Shown: positions 16,542 through 25,258 of the stretch, one piece after another
Layout: every line of letters begins with the position of its first letter
How positions within the stretch are numbered: position 1 is the first letter of the stretch
Origin: an uncultured Ruminococcus sp.
GTDB taxonomy: Bacteria; Bacillota; Clostridia; Oscillospirales; Ruminococcaceae
DNA length: 44,989 nucleotides
Assembly (NCBI GenBank): GCA_937902395.1
Contig: CALGTV010000021.1
Coordinates: forward strand, 1-44,989
Reading direction: 5' to 3'
Notes under the pieces: generated by a model
The model's database searches: none
The model's input: only the letters and a program-made list of their open reading frames with translations
Told to the model about the DNA's origin: nothing
Position numbers and translations under genes: made by a program

Positions 16542-17678
16542 TTATTCTATCATATTGCACAACATTTCTTTAAAAATATACCCCATGGACAGCTTTTTTA
16601 CATCATTTTTTACTATTATATCTATTTCGCAGACAAGATTTTTGTCACTGTAAAATGCAGCTGTGCCAATCACCTGCCCTTTTTTTACAGGAGCTGTCAG
16701 ATATTCGGGAAGTACCACTTTTGTACTAAGTTCTCCCACGCTTTTCGGCACTACAAGTCTGCTCTGTTGTCTGAGAGCAATTTCCACCGCTGTATCACAG
16801 CCGCCGCGAATCTTCATCGGCATAAGCATTTCGTCGGGAAACATTGTCGCCGTTACCTTATAATCGTTAAATCCGCTTTTGAGAAGGCTTTTTGCCTGTT
16901 TGTACATATCGTCCTCATTGTCCGCACCGAGAACTACGGCAATATAGCAATCCCCTGATTCGTCCATGCCGCCCTCTGCTATGTTATACCCAGTTTCGTC
17001 GGAATGTGCCGCTTTGAAGCCGATATGCCTTTCGTAGCTGTTAGCAAGCCTATTTTCGCTGACAAGCTCCGTTTGCCCCGATTTTACAAAATCACGCCAT
17101 GTCTTGAAATAAGGGCGCAGAAACTCGTATTTTGCCAATTCTGCGCATATTACTACCATGTCGTGTGCAGTTGTGTACTCCCTTTCGTCGTAGTAGCCGT
17201 ATGGGGAATAAAAGGCTGTATTTCGTAATCCAAGGTCAAAAGCCTCGGTATTCATTCGCTTTACAAAATTTTCAATAGTCTGCTCAGATTTCTCCGCAAG
17301 AACGGTTACAGCGTCATTGGCATTGCCAATAATCACAGATTTCAGCAGTTCCTCAACGGTCATTTTATCCCCTGCTTCAAGCCATACTACTGCGCCCTTT
17401 GTGCCTGTTACCGTCGATGATGCGGTAAGCTCCGTTGACATAGTGTATTTCTCTGTTTCAATGTCCTCGGCTATGAGCAGAATCGTCATAAGCTTCGAGA
17501 GATAGCCCACATTCAGCCGCAAATCTGCGTTTTCACTGTCGAGGACGGTTTGTGTGGTTGGCTCCATAAGGACATATGCCTTCGCGGTATTCGCCGTATC
17601 CTCAGCAATAGTATACATTGGTTTAACATTCGTCAATAATAAGACAAAAGATATAAAAATAGCTATTATTTTTCTCAT
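16542..17678 (-). CDS. DacF/PBP5-like protein with all three catalytic motifs altered
   Basis: A 378-residue secreted protein (signal peptide about 1-25) with the fold pattern of S11 D-Ala-D-Ala carboxypeptidases, including the C-terminal beta domain and a terminal amphipathic helix. The motifs are degenerate: SxxK reads YLSK (Tyr59-Lys62), SxN reads NAN (119-121), and KTG reads KAA (222-224). The flanks are well conserved (LMTILL, VEELLKSVIIGNANDA, MNTEAFDLGLRNT, DETGYNIAEGG), so the alignment is secure. It is probably a peptidoglycan-binding pseudoenzyme. It follows the lipoprotein gene by 38 bases and is likely cotranscribed with it. Confidence 0.88.
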   Translation of the reverse strand: MRKIIAIFISFVLLLTNVKPMYTIAEDTANTAKAYVLMEPTTQTVLDSENADLRLNVGYLSKLMTILLIAEDIETEKYTMSTELTASSTVTGTKGAVVWLEAGDKMTVEELLKSVIIGNANDAVTVLAEKSEQTIENFVKRMNTEAFDLGLRNTAFYSPYGYYDEREYTTAHDMVVICAELAKYEFLRPYFKTWRDFVKSGQTELVSENRLANSYERHIGFKAAHSDETGYNIAEGGMDESGDCYIAVVLGADNEDDMYKQAKSLLKSGFNDYKVTATMFPDEMLMPMKIRGGCDTAVEIALRQQSRLVVPKSVGELSTKVVLPEYLTAPVKKGQVIGTAAFYSDKNLVCEIDIIVKNDVKKLSMGYIFKEMLCNMIE

Positions 17679-17716
17679 AACATCACCCGATAAATTTTAT
17701 TCGGGCAGGCGATAAA

Positions 17717-19942
17717 TTATGAGTTCTCGCTGAGATATATCTCCATTCTGCTCTGTATACGCTCTGCACACTGCTCCGCTGTAATTTCTCCGACGATAAA
17801 ACTCTCATATTCATCGTCAAGAATTGCTCTCACCTTTGTACGAAATCCGTCTAAACTGTTGCATTTTTCGATAAAGCCGACTATATATTCACACTGTTCT
17901 TCTGTGATTGTGGGGTCGTATTCAAATCTTAAACCGTTCATGCCGCCTGCCGCCGAAGCGCTTTCCGTTTCCACACGCTGTCGTGCCGTACACTTATAAA
18001 AAGCATCCTTATTGACAGGGAATCTGACAAAACCGTTCTCCTGCTGACTCAAATCAAGCAGCCAGCAAATATATGCCCAGCCGCCCTCGGTGCAGTTTCC
18101 GCTTTTGAGAACAGAATAATAATTACCGCCGCTTATTGTTCCGCCGCCGTTTTTCGTTGGATTTGCCACAAGTGTTATATCGTCCATTTTTAAGCCAAAT
18201 TGAGCTGCATATTTCGGTCCTTCCAGTCGTACCATTGAACCGCCGCCCCAGCCAAGCAGAGCCTCTTTATTTTTTAACAATGCCGCATTCCACTCCTCCA
18301 GAGCAAGCGTTTCTTCCTGCGTCATATTCTGATAATCGGGCATTTCATCAAATACAAGCTTTAAATCACGACATAATTCAAGAGTTTTTATAAAGCTTTC
18401 GGAGTTAAAATCGCAGGTGTTATTGTCGAAATCAACCCACTGTTCCACATTATCCTGACAGAGATAACAAAATAATCCATATCTGCTATAAAATGACCAT
18501 TTATCGCCTATATACATATTTTCGGGCATATTCTCAACAAACTCAAAAAATTCGTTCATTGTCCAGTTGCTGTACTCTCTGCCAAGAACCTCACTCAACG
18601 CTATAGAACATTGTACAGAAAATCTGTCTGACATAAAATAAAGCTTATCCCCTGTTTCGTAGGCTTCAAGGACGTTGGGCATAATATCCTCACGGGATAA
18701 ACCACCGTATTTGTCCATAAGCTCATACATATCAGCAAATGCACCCATATTCGTATAACTTTGAACTGTATCGAGGTCTGAATAACAATAAATATCGGGG
18801 GAATTATCTGCAAGAACATCGGCGCGAAGCTCGTCTGAGCCTTCGTAATTTCTCAACTCGATTTCATATTCGTCGCTTGATTTGTTGAAATCTGATATTT
18901 TATCCGTAACGTTTGAATCCATGCCCTCAACTGCAAATACTACTTTTTCTCGGCTTTCAACGTAATCATCGGGGCGGACAGTGAGCAGGACAACAGATTG
19001 CGCGCCCTCATTCGTAACAGTAAAGGCGGCGAATTTTCCCTCCCCTACGTAGCTTACGTCATACACCTCGGTTAAATTCACACGGGAACTTACAAAATCC
19101 AACAGCTTTACAATCTGTCCGTCAGCGGTCATGCCGTAGATACCCTGCTGCATAACTCCGAAAAGGCTGTAATCTCCTGTTCCTGTGAATATTTCACCTG
19201 ACCTGCGTATGTATTCCCCGAATTTTGTTGGATTATCAGCATATTTCAGGCTTTCATCGGTATAGCAGTAGTCCTCCCACCTTGATGCCACAAGCCGTCC
19301 CTTTGTATCAATGGCATAAGCCGTATCCATTTCTTTTTCAAATTCTGTCATAATTCCATTTTTGTCAATAATATATGTATTTTCAAAGTTTGAAATAATG
19401 TAGTTGCCGTTGTAGTAAAGCAAATCTGTTATGCTGTTCATCATATTGTATGAATCAGGGATGTCCTCAACATTGAGATATCCGATTTTTTCGCCATTGG
19501 AATTATAGCTGTAAAATTCGATTTTCGGCTCTGCTTCTGCGTAATACTTTTCATAATCTGCTGTTGGGTCGCCGTCGTACTCTCCGTATGCAATAAGAAT
19601 ATGAATTGTACCATCCGATGCTATATAACATCGGCTGTTATAAGTAAGGTCGCCCTTTGAAAGAACCAAATTATCCGTTTCTTTCATATTTTCGTCGTAA
19701 TACTGAACGCAGTACTCCATTTTATTATTCTGGTATACAAGAGCTGTTCCTTTTTCGGCTATATAATCAAGCGATAGATGATAGCTGAAATCATCAGGAA
19801 TGGGAAATTCCTCAGCCTTGTACATCGTCTGGGTTACAACAGGAATAACGGGAGTTTTTTCAAGCTCTGTTTTCTTTTCACTGCATCCTGCCATTGCGCA
19901 GATAATTGATAATCCGCATAAAATTGCTGTTATTTTTTTCAT
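17717..19942 (-). CDS. Large lipoprotein: beta-rich N-terminal domain plus extracellular solute-binding domain
   Basis: A 741-residue lipoprotein with a lipobox (AMAGC, Cys20). Residues about 40-330 are strand-rich with repeated turn patterns (IIDKNGIMTEF, AIDTKGRLVASR, GMTADGQIVKL), suggesting a beta-propeller-like domain. Residues about 335-720 match a family 1 sugar-type solute-binding protein (KVVFAVEGMD, DIYCYSDLD, NMGAFADMYELMDKYGG, LSGGNYY-type segment). No ABC permease or ATPase gene is nearby, so it could act as an orphan sensor or feed a distant transporter. GAGGAGG precedes the ATG. The promoter is at 19972-20000. Confidence 0.8.
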   Translation of the reverse strand: MKKITAILCGLSIICAMAGCSEKKTELEKTPVIPVVTQTMYKAEEFPIPDDFSYHLSLDYIAEKGTALVYQNNKMEYCVQYYDENMKETDNLVLSKGDLTYNSRCYIASDGTIHILIAYGEYDGDPTADYEKYYAEAEPKIEFYSYNSNGEKIGYLNVEDIPDSYNMMNSITDLLYYNGNYIISNFENTYIIDKNGIMTEFEKEMDTAYAIDTKGRLVASRWEDYCYTDESLKYADNPTKFGEYIRRSGEIFTGTGDYSLFGVMQQGIYGMTADGQIVKLLDFVSSRVNLTEVYDVSYVGEGKFAAFTVTNEGAQSVVLLTVRPDDYVESREKVVFAVEGMDSNVTDKISDFNKSSDEYEIELRNYEGSDELRADVLADNSPDIYCYSDLDTVQSYTNMGAFADMYELMDKYGGLSREDIMPNVLEAYETGDKLYFMSDRFSVQCSIALSEVLGREYSNWTMNEFFEFVENMPENMYIGDKWSFYSRYGLFCYLCQDNVEQWVDFDNNTCDFNSESFIKTLELCRDLKLVFDEMPDYQNMTQEETLALEEWNAALLKNKEALLGWGGGSMVRLEGPKYAAQFGLKMDDITLVANPTKNGGGTISGGNYYSVLKSGNCTEGGWAYICWLLDLSQQENGFVRFPVNKDAFYKCTARQRVETESASAAGGMNGLRFEYDPTITEEQCEYIVGFIEKCNSLDGFRTKVRAILDDEYESFIVGEITAEQCAERIQSRMEIYLSENS

Positions 19943-19971
19943 AGTACGTCCTCCTCGGCTTTTTAAATAAA

Positions 19972-20000
19972 ATATAACAATATTATTTGTGCATTTGCAA
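19972..20000 (-). promoter_or_regulatory. Promoter of the solute-binding lipoprotein gene
   Basis: TTGCAA (20000-19995), 17 bases, TTATAT (19977-19972), about 30 bases before the start codon. Confidence 0.6.
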
Positions 20001-20162
20001 CAAGAGAAGCAATTTTTTATCAGCTTCTATATATAAGTGATTTTAAAAGCCAAAAAAGACGAAATAACATATTTAATTTATTAATTTTGTATAGTTGCAC
20101 AAATTGGTTGTTGCTGGTTTATTAATATACAACAAAACCAAGGCAAACTCTTATCATTTTAA

Positions 20163-20274
20163 AGGGACGCTCTCTCTTGCAGAGCGCTTGAATGCTACGC
20201 AGGGCTTTGCCCTGCACCCACCAGAGACTCCGTCTCTGGACTCTGCTAAAGGGTTTCACCCTTTAGAATCCCAT
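20163..20274 (-). repeat. Modular hairpin repeat, copy 2
   Basis: The basic form of the element, about 112 bases. Read on plus it holds a chain of short hairpins: GCTCTCTCTTGCAGAGC, GCAGGGCTTTGCCCTGC, CCAGAGACTCCGTCTCTGG and AAAGGGTTTCACCCTTT. A 50-base core is identical to copy 3. Confidence 0.85.
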
Positions 20275-20276
20275 TC

Positions 20277-20312
20277 AAAAAAACAGCACCTATCAACTGA
20301 TAAATGCTGTTT
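20277..20312 (-). terminator. Terminator of the VanY-like gene
   Basis: AAACAGCA (20312-20305) pairs with TGCTGTTT (20288-20281) and is followed by a T-run on minus. It overlaps the stop codon. Confidence 0.75.
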
Positions 20313-21268
20313 CATTTCTTTTCAATTGTTATTATATATCCCGTAGAGCCGTCGCCTGAAATCTCATAATTTCCACTTAGCGGCACACTGAGATATGTTA
20401 CATCACTGTTTGAGGGTACACTATATATCTCATATGTTCTGTCATTAGTATTGCATACAATTGGATTTTCTCTTGTATATCCCTTGACATAAGATACATA
20501 TTCCTCCAGACACCAGTTATTAGCTTTCATTATCATTGCATGGGGTTTGCCAACATATCTGAGATGCCATGGATAATATCCCTCGCCTGTTATCTCCGTT
20601 TTACCCTGTGGATAGCGCACAATATATCCGTAATCACTGCAATTATCAACAACCCATTTTTCCGCATCGTCGCCGTCATATGCTATAATTGAACTACTGC
20701 CAACAATTGCCACATCTACAGTGTTTCCTGTTTTGCTGTCGGCAAAAGGTATGGGACACGGAGAGCCTGCGCCTGTAAGAGTTGCATCTGTGCCGTATAT
20801 AGCAAAGTCTGTTAAATTTGTAGCCTCGTTGTAGGCTTTCATCATATTGTTGAAGCCGTCGGCGGCATCTTTATTAAGAGGAAAATGATCGCCTAGAGTT
20901 GAATAACAGTCGTTTTTATACATTGCAAGATTTACGCTGTCTTCTGTTTTATCAGCTATAACTGTCATATCGTTCTTATACGGAACAAGTTTTCCTTTAA
21001 ATATATCATCTTTTGTTACAGTTTTGGATGTGCATCCCGGCTCTGCTACGGATGGAGACGTGGGCAATTCACCATCAATTCCGCTTACAAGAGTTGGTGA
21101 AGCACTTCCCTTTCCGCCCGGCTGTACGAAATTACCCTCCTCATAAATATACTGGCTTGTATCCAGCGGGTTGAAGTAACGTACACCAGAATAAATGGCG
21201 CACAAAATTAATACCGAACTCGCCATAGCTGCGGCAAGACGGCTGATTTTTAATTTTTCTTTTTTCAT
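20312..21268 (-). CDS. M15B (VanY-like) D-Ala-D-Ala carboxypeptidase homologue lacking catalytic residues
   Basis: A 318-residue protein with one N-terminal membrane anchor (residues 13-31), a Ser/Pro/Gly-rich linker and a VanY-type domain (about 90-318). The C-terminal half is unmistakable: YGYIVRYPQGKTEITG, YYPWHLRYVG and LEEYVSYVKGY. The zinc motif SxHxxGxxxD reads ADSKTGNTVD (166-175), losing Ser and His but keeping Asp175. The catalytic Glu of EPWH is Tyr222 in YPWH, while His225 remains. With one zinc ligand and the general base gone, hydrolysis is unlikely. The domain could bind D-Ala-D-Ala stems. It is single-gene, with its own terminator. Confidence 0.85.
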   Translation of the reverse strand: MKKEKLKISRLAAAMASSVLILCAIYSGVRYFNPLDTSQYIYEEGNFVQPGGKGSASPTLVSGIDGELPTSPSVAEPGCTSKTVTKDDIFKGKLVPYKNDMTVIADKTEDSVNLAMYKNDCYSTLGDHFPLNKDAADGFNNMMKAYNEATNLTDFAIYGTDATLTGAGSPCPIPFADSKTGNTVDVAIVGSSSIIAYDGDDAEKWVVDNCSDYGYIVRYPQGKTEITGEGYYPWHLRYVGKPHAMIMKANNWCLEEYVSYVKGYTRENPIVCNTNDRTYEIYSVPSNSDVTYLSVPLSGNYEISGDGSTGYIITIEKK

Positions 21269-21427
21269 TTTTTCAGTCGTCCTCCGATTGTTCTACACAA
21301 TGTTTTTTCTGTTTCTTTATCACATTATACACGTAATTATATTTATTCTTATATAATATTATAATACATAATTAAACAAAAGTCAACCCAATTTTTTCAA
21401 ATACTCTTATTTGCACAAAGATATTCT

Positions 21428-21528
21428 GCTTTTCAACATCTTTCGACTTTTAATTGTTGAAAAAACAGTTGAAAAGCTGTTAATAACCTCTTGTTTTACG
21501 TTTAAAACTCGTTGAAAACTGTTGGAAA
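21428..21528. repeat. Cluster of GTTGAAAA motifs
   Basis: GTTGAAAA occurs four times (one inverted, as TTTTCAAC), plus one GTTGGAAAA variant. GCTTTTCAAC (21428-21437) and GTTGAAAAGC (21468-21477) form a 10-bp inverted repeat. It looks iteron-like; function unknown. Confidence 0.55.
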
Positions 21529-21563
21529 ATTCAGGAAATATTTCCCAATTTAGCAATTGTGCA

Positions 21564-21596
21564 CAAAAAAGGCTGTACAAAAAAATCCGTACAGCC
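21564..21596 (-). terminator. Terminator of the oad operon
   Basis: GGCTGTAC (21596-21589) pairs with GTACAGCC (21578-21571) and is followed by TTTTTT (21570-21565), a clean intrinsic terminator about 28 bases after oadB. Confidence 0.9.
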
Positions 21597-21623
21597 ATAT
21601 TTTGTATATTTTTACAGCTATTT

Positions 21624-22844
21624 TTAACCAAATACTGTAAGAAGGAATCCAGCAGCAATTGCAGAGCCGATAACACCTGCAACGTTTGGTCCCATAGCAT
21701 GCATGAGCAGGAAGTTTGAAGGATTTGCTTTCTGTCCCTCCATCTGTGATACACGGGCTGCCATAGGAACAGCAGATACACCTGCTGAACCAATGAGAGG
21801 ATTAACCTTTCCGCCTGTAAGTACGTACATGAGCTTACCAACAAGAAGTCCGCCAACTGTGGAGAACGCAAAGGCTGTAAGTCCCAGTACGATAATTAGA
21901 AGTGTTCTGAGGTTAAGGAAGCTGTCAGCCGCTGTTGTAGCACCAACAGAAATTCCAAGGAATACTGTTACGATATTCATAAGAGCATTCTGAACTGTGT
22001 CGGAAAGTCTCTCTGTAACTCCACACTCTCTCCAGAGGTTACCAAGCATGAGACAGCCGATAAGTGGAGCTGTTGAGGGAAGAAGAAGTATTACGAACAT
22101 TGCAACAATGATAGGGAAGATAATCTTCTCTGTCTTGGAAACAACTCTGTTCTGCTCCATTTTAACCTTACGTTCTTTCTCTGTTGTGAGAAGCTTCATA
22201 AGAGGCGGCTGAATCATAGGAATAAGTGCCATATATGAATAAGCCGCAATTGCAATAGGTCCGAGAAGTTCGGGAGCAAGCTTTGTTGTAAGGAAGATAG
22301 CTGTAGGACCGTCGGCACCGCCGATGATACCGATTGAAGCTGCCTGATTTCCTGTGAAGAAGCCGGAAGCTGCCGCACCAAAGAATGCAAGGAATACGCC
22401 CATCTGTGCAGCTGCTCCGAGAAGCAGGCTCTTGGGGTTAGCAATAAGGGGACCGAAGTCTGTCATAGCACCTACGCCCATGAAGATAAGTGAGGGGTAA
22501 ATACCAGCCTTAACGCCGATGTAAAGTATGTCGAGAAGTCCTCCGCTTGCAAGGATATGACCGTAGCTGTGATAATGTTCACTGTTCGGGTCAAGGAAAT
22601 CTGTCCATAAGTCAGGGTGATAAAGGGCATCTGCCGAATCAGGTCCGAAGTAGGACAGGTTTACAAGCAGACAGCCGAATGCGATACCTACAAGGAGAAG
22701 GGGCTCGAACTTTTTCTTGATTCCGAGGTAGAGAAGAACACATGATATAGCTATCATTATAAGATTCTTCCAGCCTCCGTCAACGAAAAAGCTGTTGAAG
22801 CCTGAACCCTCCCAGAGATCTTTAAGGGTCTGAAGAATATCCAT
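21624..22844 (-). CDS. oadB: Na+-transporting decarboxylase beta subunit
   Basis: A 406-residue integral membrane protein that decarboxylates carboxybiotin while exporting Na+. Family motifs are clear: NPKSLLLGAAAQMGVF, SIGIIGGADGPTAIF (residues about 171-185) and NPLIGSAGVSAVPMAARV (about 351-368), with LLMHAMGPNVAGVIGSA at the C-terminus. The gene is last in oadA-oadG-biotin carrier-oadB, follows the carrier by 12 bases and ends at a clean terminator. OadA in front argues for oxaloacetate as substrate rather than glutaconyl- or methylmalonyl-CoA. Confidence 0.96.
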   Translation of the reverse strand: MDILQTLKDLWEGSGFNSFFVDGGWKNLIMIAISCVLLYLGIKKKFEPLLLVGIAFGCLLVNLSYFGPDSADALYHPDLWTDFLDPNSEHYHSYGHILASGGLLDILYIGVKAGIYPSLIFMGVGAMTDFGPLIANPKSLLLGAAAQMGVFLAFFGAAASGFFTGNQAASIGIIGGADGPTAIFLTTKLAPELLGPIAIAAYSYMALIPMIQPPLMKLLTTEKERKVKMEQNRVVSKTEKIIFPIIVAMFVILLLPSTAPLIGCLMLGNLWRECGVTERLSDTVQNALMNIVTVFLGISVGATTAADSFLNLRTLLIIVLGLTAFAFSTVGGLLVGKLMYVLTGGKVNPLIGSAGVSAVPMAARVSQMEGQKANPSNFLLMHAMGPNVAGVIGSAIAAGFLLTVFG

Positions 22845-22856
22845 TTTCCGCCCTCC

Positions 22857-23249
22857 TTACGCAATGATTACCAGCGGAGCGCCTGTATCAACAACTGCAC
22901 CCTTGCTTGTTACGATCTGTGCAACAGTGCCGTCCTTTGGAGCAACGATTTCGTTCTCCATTTTCATAGCTTCGAGGATAACGAGTATCTGTCCCTCCTT
23001 GACTGTATCGCCCTGATTTACATCGATACGGAGGATGTTTCCGGGCATGGGAGCTGCAACTGTTTCACCTGCTGCAAGATTTACGGGTGCTGCTGGTGCT
23101 GCTGCAACAGGTGCAGCGGCAGGTGCGGCTGCCACAGGAGCTGCGGCAGGTGCAGGTGCAAGTGCCTCATATTCGTCAAGGAGAATTGCCTTGCCCTTTT
23201 CTACTTCAACCTCATAGGTTTTTCCATTTAAAGTTACTTTATATTTCAT
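22857..23249 (-). CDS. Biotin carrier protein of the Na+ pump decarboxylase
   Basis: A 130-residue biotinyl carrier. Residues 1-28 form a strand-rich N-terminal segment, followed by an Ala/Pro linker (about 29-56) and a biotinyl domain with EAMKMEN, where Lys96 is the biotinylation site. It shuttles the carboxyl group between OadA and OadB. In many bacteria this domain is fused to OadA; here it is a separate gene, as for GcdC or MmdC. It lies 2 bases after oadG. Confidence 0.95.
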   Translation of the reverse strand: MKYKVTLNGKTYEVEVEKGKAILLDEYEALAPAPAAAPVAAAPAAAPVAAAPAAPVNLAAGETVAAPMPGNILRIDVNQGDTVKEGQILVILEAMKMENEIVAPKDGTVAQIVTSKGAVVDTGAPLVIIA

Positions 23250-23251
23250 AA

Positions 23252-23635
23252 TTATTTTACCTCCTTAATGGATATAAATCTCAGCTCATTGAGTGGAGTC
23301 TGCATTTTATCCGCAACGATAGCCATAATCATAGCGGCATCCTTTTCGTCAATGCCATTGAGCTTTATGTGACCTGCTGAACCGGGAGCGGCAGGAGCAT
23401 CCTTAACAGGTGCAGGAATTGACTTTGTCTCTGTCTTTGCCTCGGCTGCCTTTGCAGCAGCTGCCTTTGCATCACGCTTTTTGAAGATAGAGCCTGTGAT
23501 ATAGAGAATAACCATAAGCATAACAATGCCTAAGAATACAACTCCGTAACCAACAATAGCAACGAGAGCGGCATCGCCTATTTCCATATTAGTACCGCTG
23601 TCTGTTGTCTGAGCAGCGAGAAGTGCTAAATTCAT
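23252..23635 (-). CDS. oadG: Decarboxylase gamma/delta subunit (OadG family)
   Basis: A 127-residue protein with one N-terminal membrane helix (VAIVGYGVVFLGIVMLMVILYITG), an Ala/Lys-rich linker and a C-terminal tail (INGIDEKDAAMIMAIVADKMQ-type segment, residues about 94-113). This fits OadG/MmdD subunits, which hold the complex together at the membrane. It lies 37 bases after oadA and 2 bases before the biotin carrier gene. Confidence 0.85.
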   Translation of the reverse strand: MNLALLAAQTTDSGTNMEIGDAALVAIVGYGVVFLGIVMLMVILYITGSIFKKRDAKAAAAKAAEAKTETKSIPAPVKDAPAAPGSAGHIKLNGIDEKDAAMIMAIVADKMQTPLNELRFISIKEVK

Positions 23636-23672
23636 TACTTTAAACTCCTTTCCGAGTAATATATCGGGAAAA

Positions 23673-25070
23673 TTACATTTCCTCGATAGTATAGATTACT
23701 TCCTTTTCAGCCTCAGCCTTGCGGTTTTCAAGGAACTTAAGAGTCTGGTCGGGATAGCAGATATAGCTCATGATATCTTCTTCACAGCGGCAGAGGTCGC
23801 CCAGTGCTTCCTTAGCTGCAGCGAAGTCCTCGCCTGTACGCTTAACATCTTCTACACGGCAATCAACGGGCTGGTCATCGCCGAGAACCTGCTTTGAAAG
23901 CTCAGGGTCAATGGGTGCAGGAGCAATACCGTACTCGCCCTTAATGTAGTTCTTTACTTCCTTGGAAATATTCTTGTAACGCTCACCGATGAGAACGTTT
24001 GTTACAGCCTGATTTCCTACCATCTGAGAAAGAGGTGTTACGAGAGGAGGATAACCGAGGTCAGCACGTACTTTTGGAATCTCAGCAAGTGCAGCATCGA
24101 ACTTGTCCATAGCGTGCATATCTGTAAGGTTTGCAATCATATTTGAAAGCATACCGCCGGGAACTTTGTAAACAAGTGCCTGAGCATCTGTTGCAAGACT
24201 CTTGGGGTTAAGCTGTCCATTGTCGATATACTTCTGCTTGATAGGCTTGAAGTAGTCGTTTACCTTATTGATGATGTCCTCGTTGAGACCTGTTTCAATG
24301 CCGTACTGCTGGAGTGCGTAGAACATTGTCTCTGTAGATGGCTGTGATGTACCGCCTGAGAATGCGGAACAAGCTGTATCGATTACGTCAATTCCTGATT
24401 CGATAGCCTTGAGAATTGTCATGTAAGCCATACCTGTTGTACAGTGTGTGTGGAGTACAAGTGTCATATCACCGATTGCATCCTTGATACCCTTGATGAG
24501 ATGCTCAGCCTCATAGGGTGACATTGTACCTGCCATATCCTTGAGGCAGATTGTATCGAAGCCCATTGTTTTGAGCTCCTTGCACATCTCAATATACTTT
24601 TCAACAGTGTGAACAGGGCTCTGTGTGTAGGAAATACAGCCTGATGCAACTGTCTTTTTATTTGCATACTTCTTTGTAGCGTTGAGAGCTGTCTCGATAT
24701 TTCTGAAATCGTTGAGAGCATCGAAAATACGGATTACATCAATACCATTTTTGATTGAAAGCTCGATGAACTTTTCAACAACATCGTCGTGGTAGTGCTT
24801 GTAGCCTAAAAGGTTCTGACCTCTGAGAAGCATCTGCAATCTTGTGTTCGGAAGATTCTTCTTGAGATTTCTAAGTCTCTCCCATGGGTCCTCGTTAAGA
24901 TAACGGAGACAGGAATCGAATGTAGCTCCTCCCCAGCACTCAATTGAGTAATATCCTGCTTTGTCCATATCGGCAAGGATTCCCTCATAGTCAGCATAGG
25001 GCAGACGTGTAGCCATTAATGACTGGTTCGCGTCACGCAGAACTGTTTCGGTAAGCTGTACTTTTTTCAT
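23673..25070 (-). CDS. oadA: Oxaloacetate decarboxylase alpha subunit (carboxyltransferase)
   Basis: A 465-residue carboxyltransferase that moves the carboxyl group from oxaloacetate to biotin, giving pyruvate. It has TVLRDANQSLMATR at the N-terminus (metal-binding Asp), ECWGGATFD, CLKDMAG with the active-site Lys near 178, and the HTHCTTG metal ligands near 208. It ends after the conserved domain and has no biotinyl domain, which agrees with the separate carrier gene. A possible promoter (TGGAAA-17-TATAAT) lies at 25179-25207. Confidence 0.95.
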   Translation of the reverse strand: MKKVQLTETVLRDANQSLMATRLPYADYEGILADMDKAGYYSIECWGGATFDSCLRYLNEDPWERLRNLKKNLPNTRLQMLLRGQNLLGYKHYHDDVVEKFIELSIKNGIDVIRIFDALNDFRNIETALNATKKYANKKTVASGCISYTQSPVHTVEKYIEMCKELKTMGFDTICLKDMAGTMSPYEAEHLIKGIKDAIGDMTLVLHTHCTTGMAYMTILKAIESGIDVIDTACSAFSGGTSQPSTETMFYALQQYGIETGLNEDIINKVNDYFKPIKQKYIDNGQLNPKSLATDAQALVYKVPGGMLSNMIANLTDMHAMDKFDAALAEIPKVRADLGYPPLVTPLSQMVGNQAVTNVLIGERYKNISKEVKNYIKGEYGIAPAPIDPELSKQVLGDDQPVDCRVEDVKRTGEDFAAAKEALGDLCRCEEDIMSYICYPDQTLKFLENRKAEAEKEVIYTIEEM

Positions 25071-25178
25071 GTAACATCCTCCTGAAAATATAATATATTA
25101 ATGAGAGTATTTCCGTGCATATCAAGCAGATTTCCCTTACTCTCATATTATGTAATTGAAAAAAATCCAATCAAATTA

Positions 25179-25207
25179 ATTATATCATATCTCTCAAAAG
25201 ATTTCCA
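25179..25207 (-). promoter_or_regulatory. Probable promoter of oadA
   Basis: TGGAAA (25207-25202), 17 bases, TATAAT (25184-25179). The -10 is ideal and the -35 weak. The leader to oadA is about 100 bases. Confidence 0.5.
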
Positions 25208-25258
25208 GTATTTTAATATATTTTTTTATTTTAATTATATAAGAAGCTATGAGTTTTT

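Larger units (their letters stand above)
19943..20311. other. Intergenic region with promoter, repeat and terminator
   Basis: No gene is seen. It holds the promoter of the lipoprotein gene (19972-20000), an AT-rich stretch without obvious features (20001-20160), repeat copy 2 (20163-20274) and the terminator of the VanY-like gene (20277-20312). Confidence 0.7.
21269..21623. other. AT-rich intergenic region with GTTGAAAA repeats
   Basis: No gene is supported. It contains the upstream region of the VanY-like gene (TATAAT-like box near 21330), a cluster of GTTGAAAA motifs (21428-21528) and the oad operon terminator (21564-21596). The apparent reading frame on minus here is antisense read-through of the oadB 3' end. 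Confidence 0.7.

Noticed and set aside
20163..20274. CRISPR array
   Set aside because: The short palindromes differ from one another and there are no equal repeat-spacer units or cas genes.
21407..21871. A 154-codon frame reading into the oad terminator region
   Set aside because: It overlaps the 3' end of oadB in another frame and crosses the terminator; the codon pattern is that of a shadow frame.
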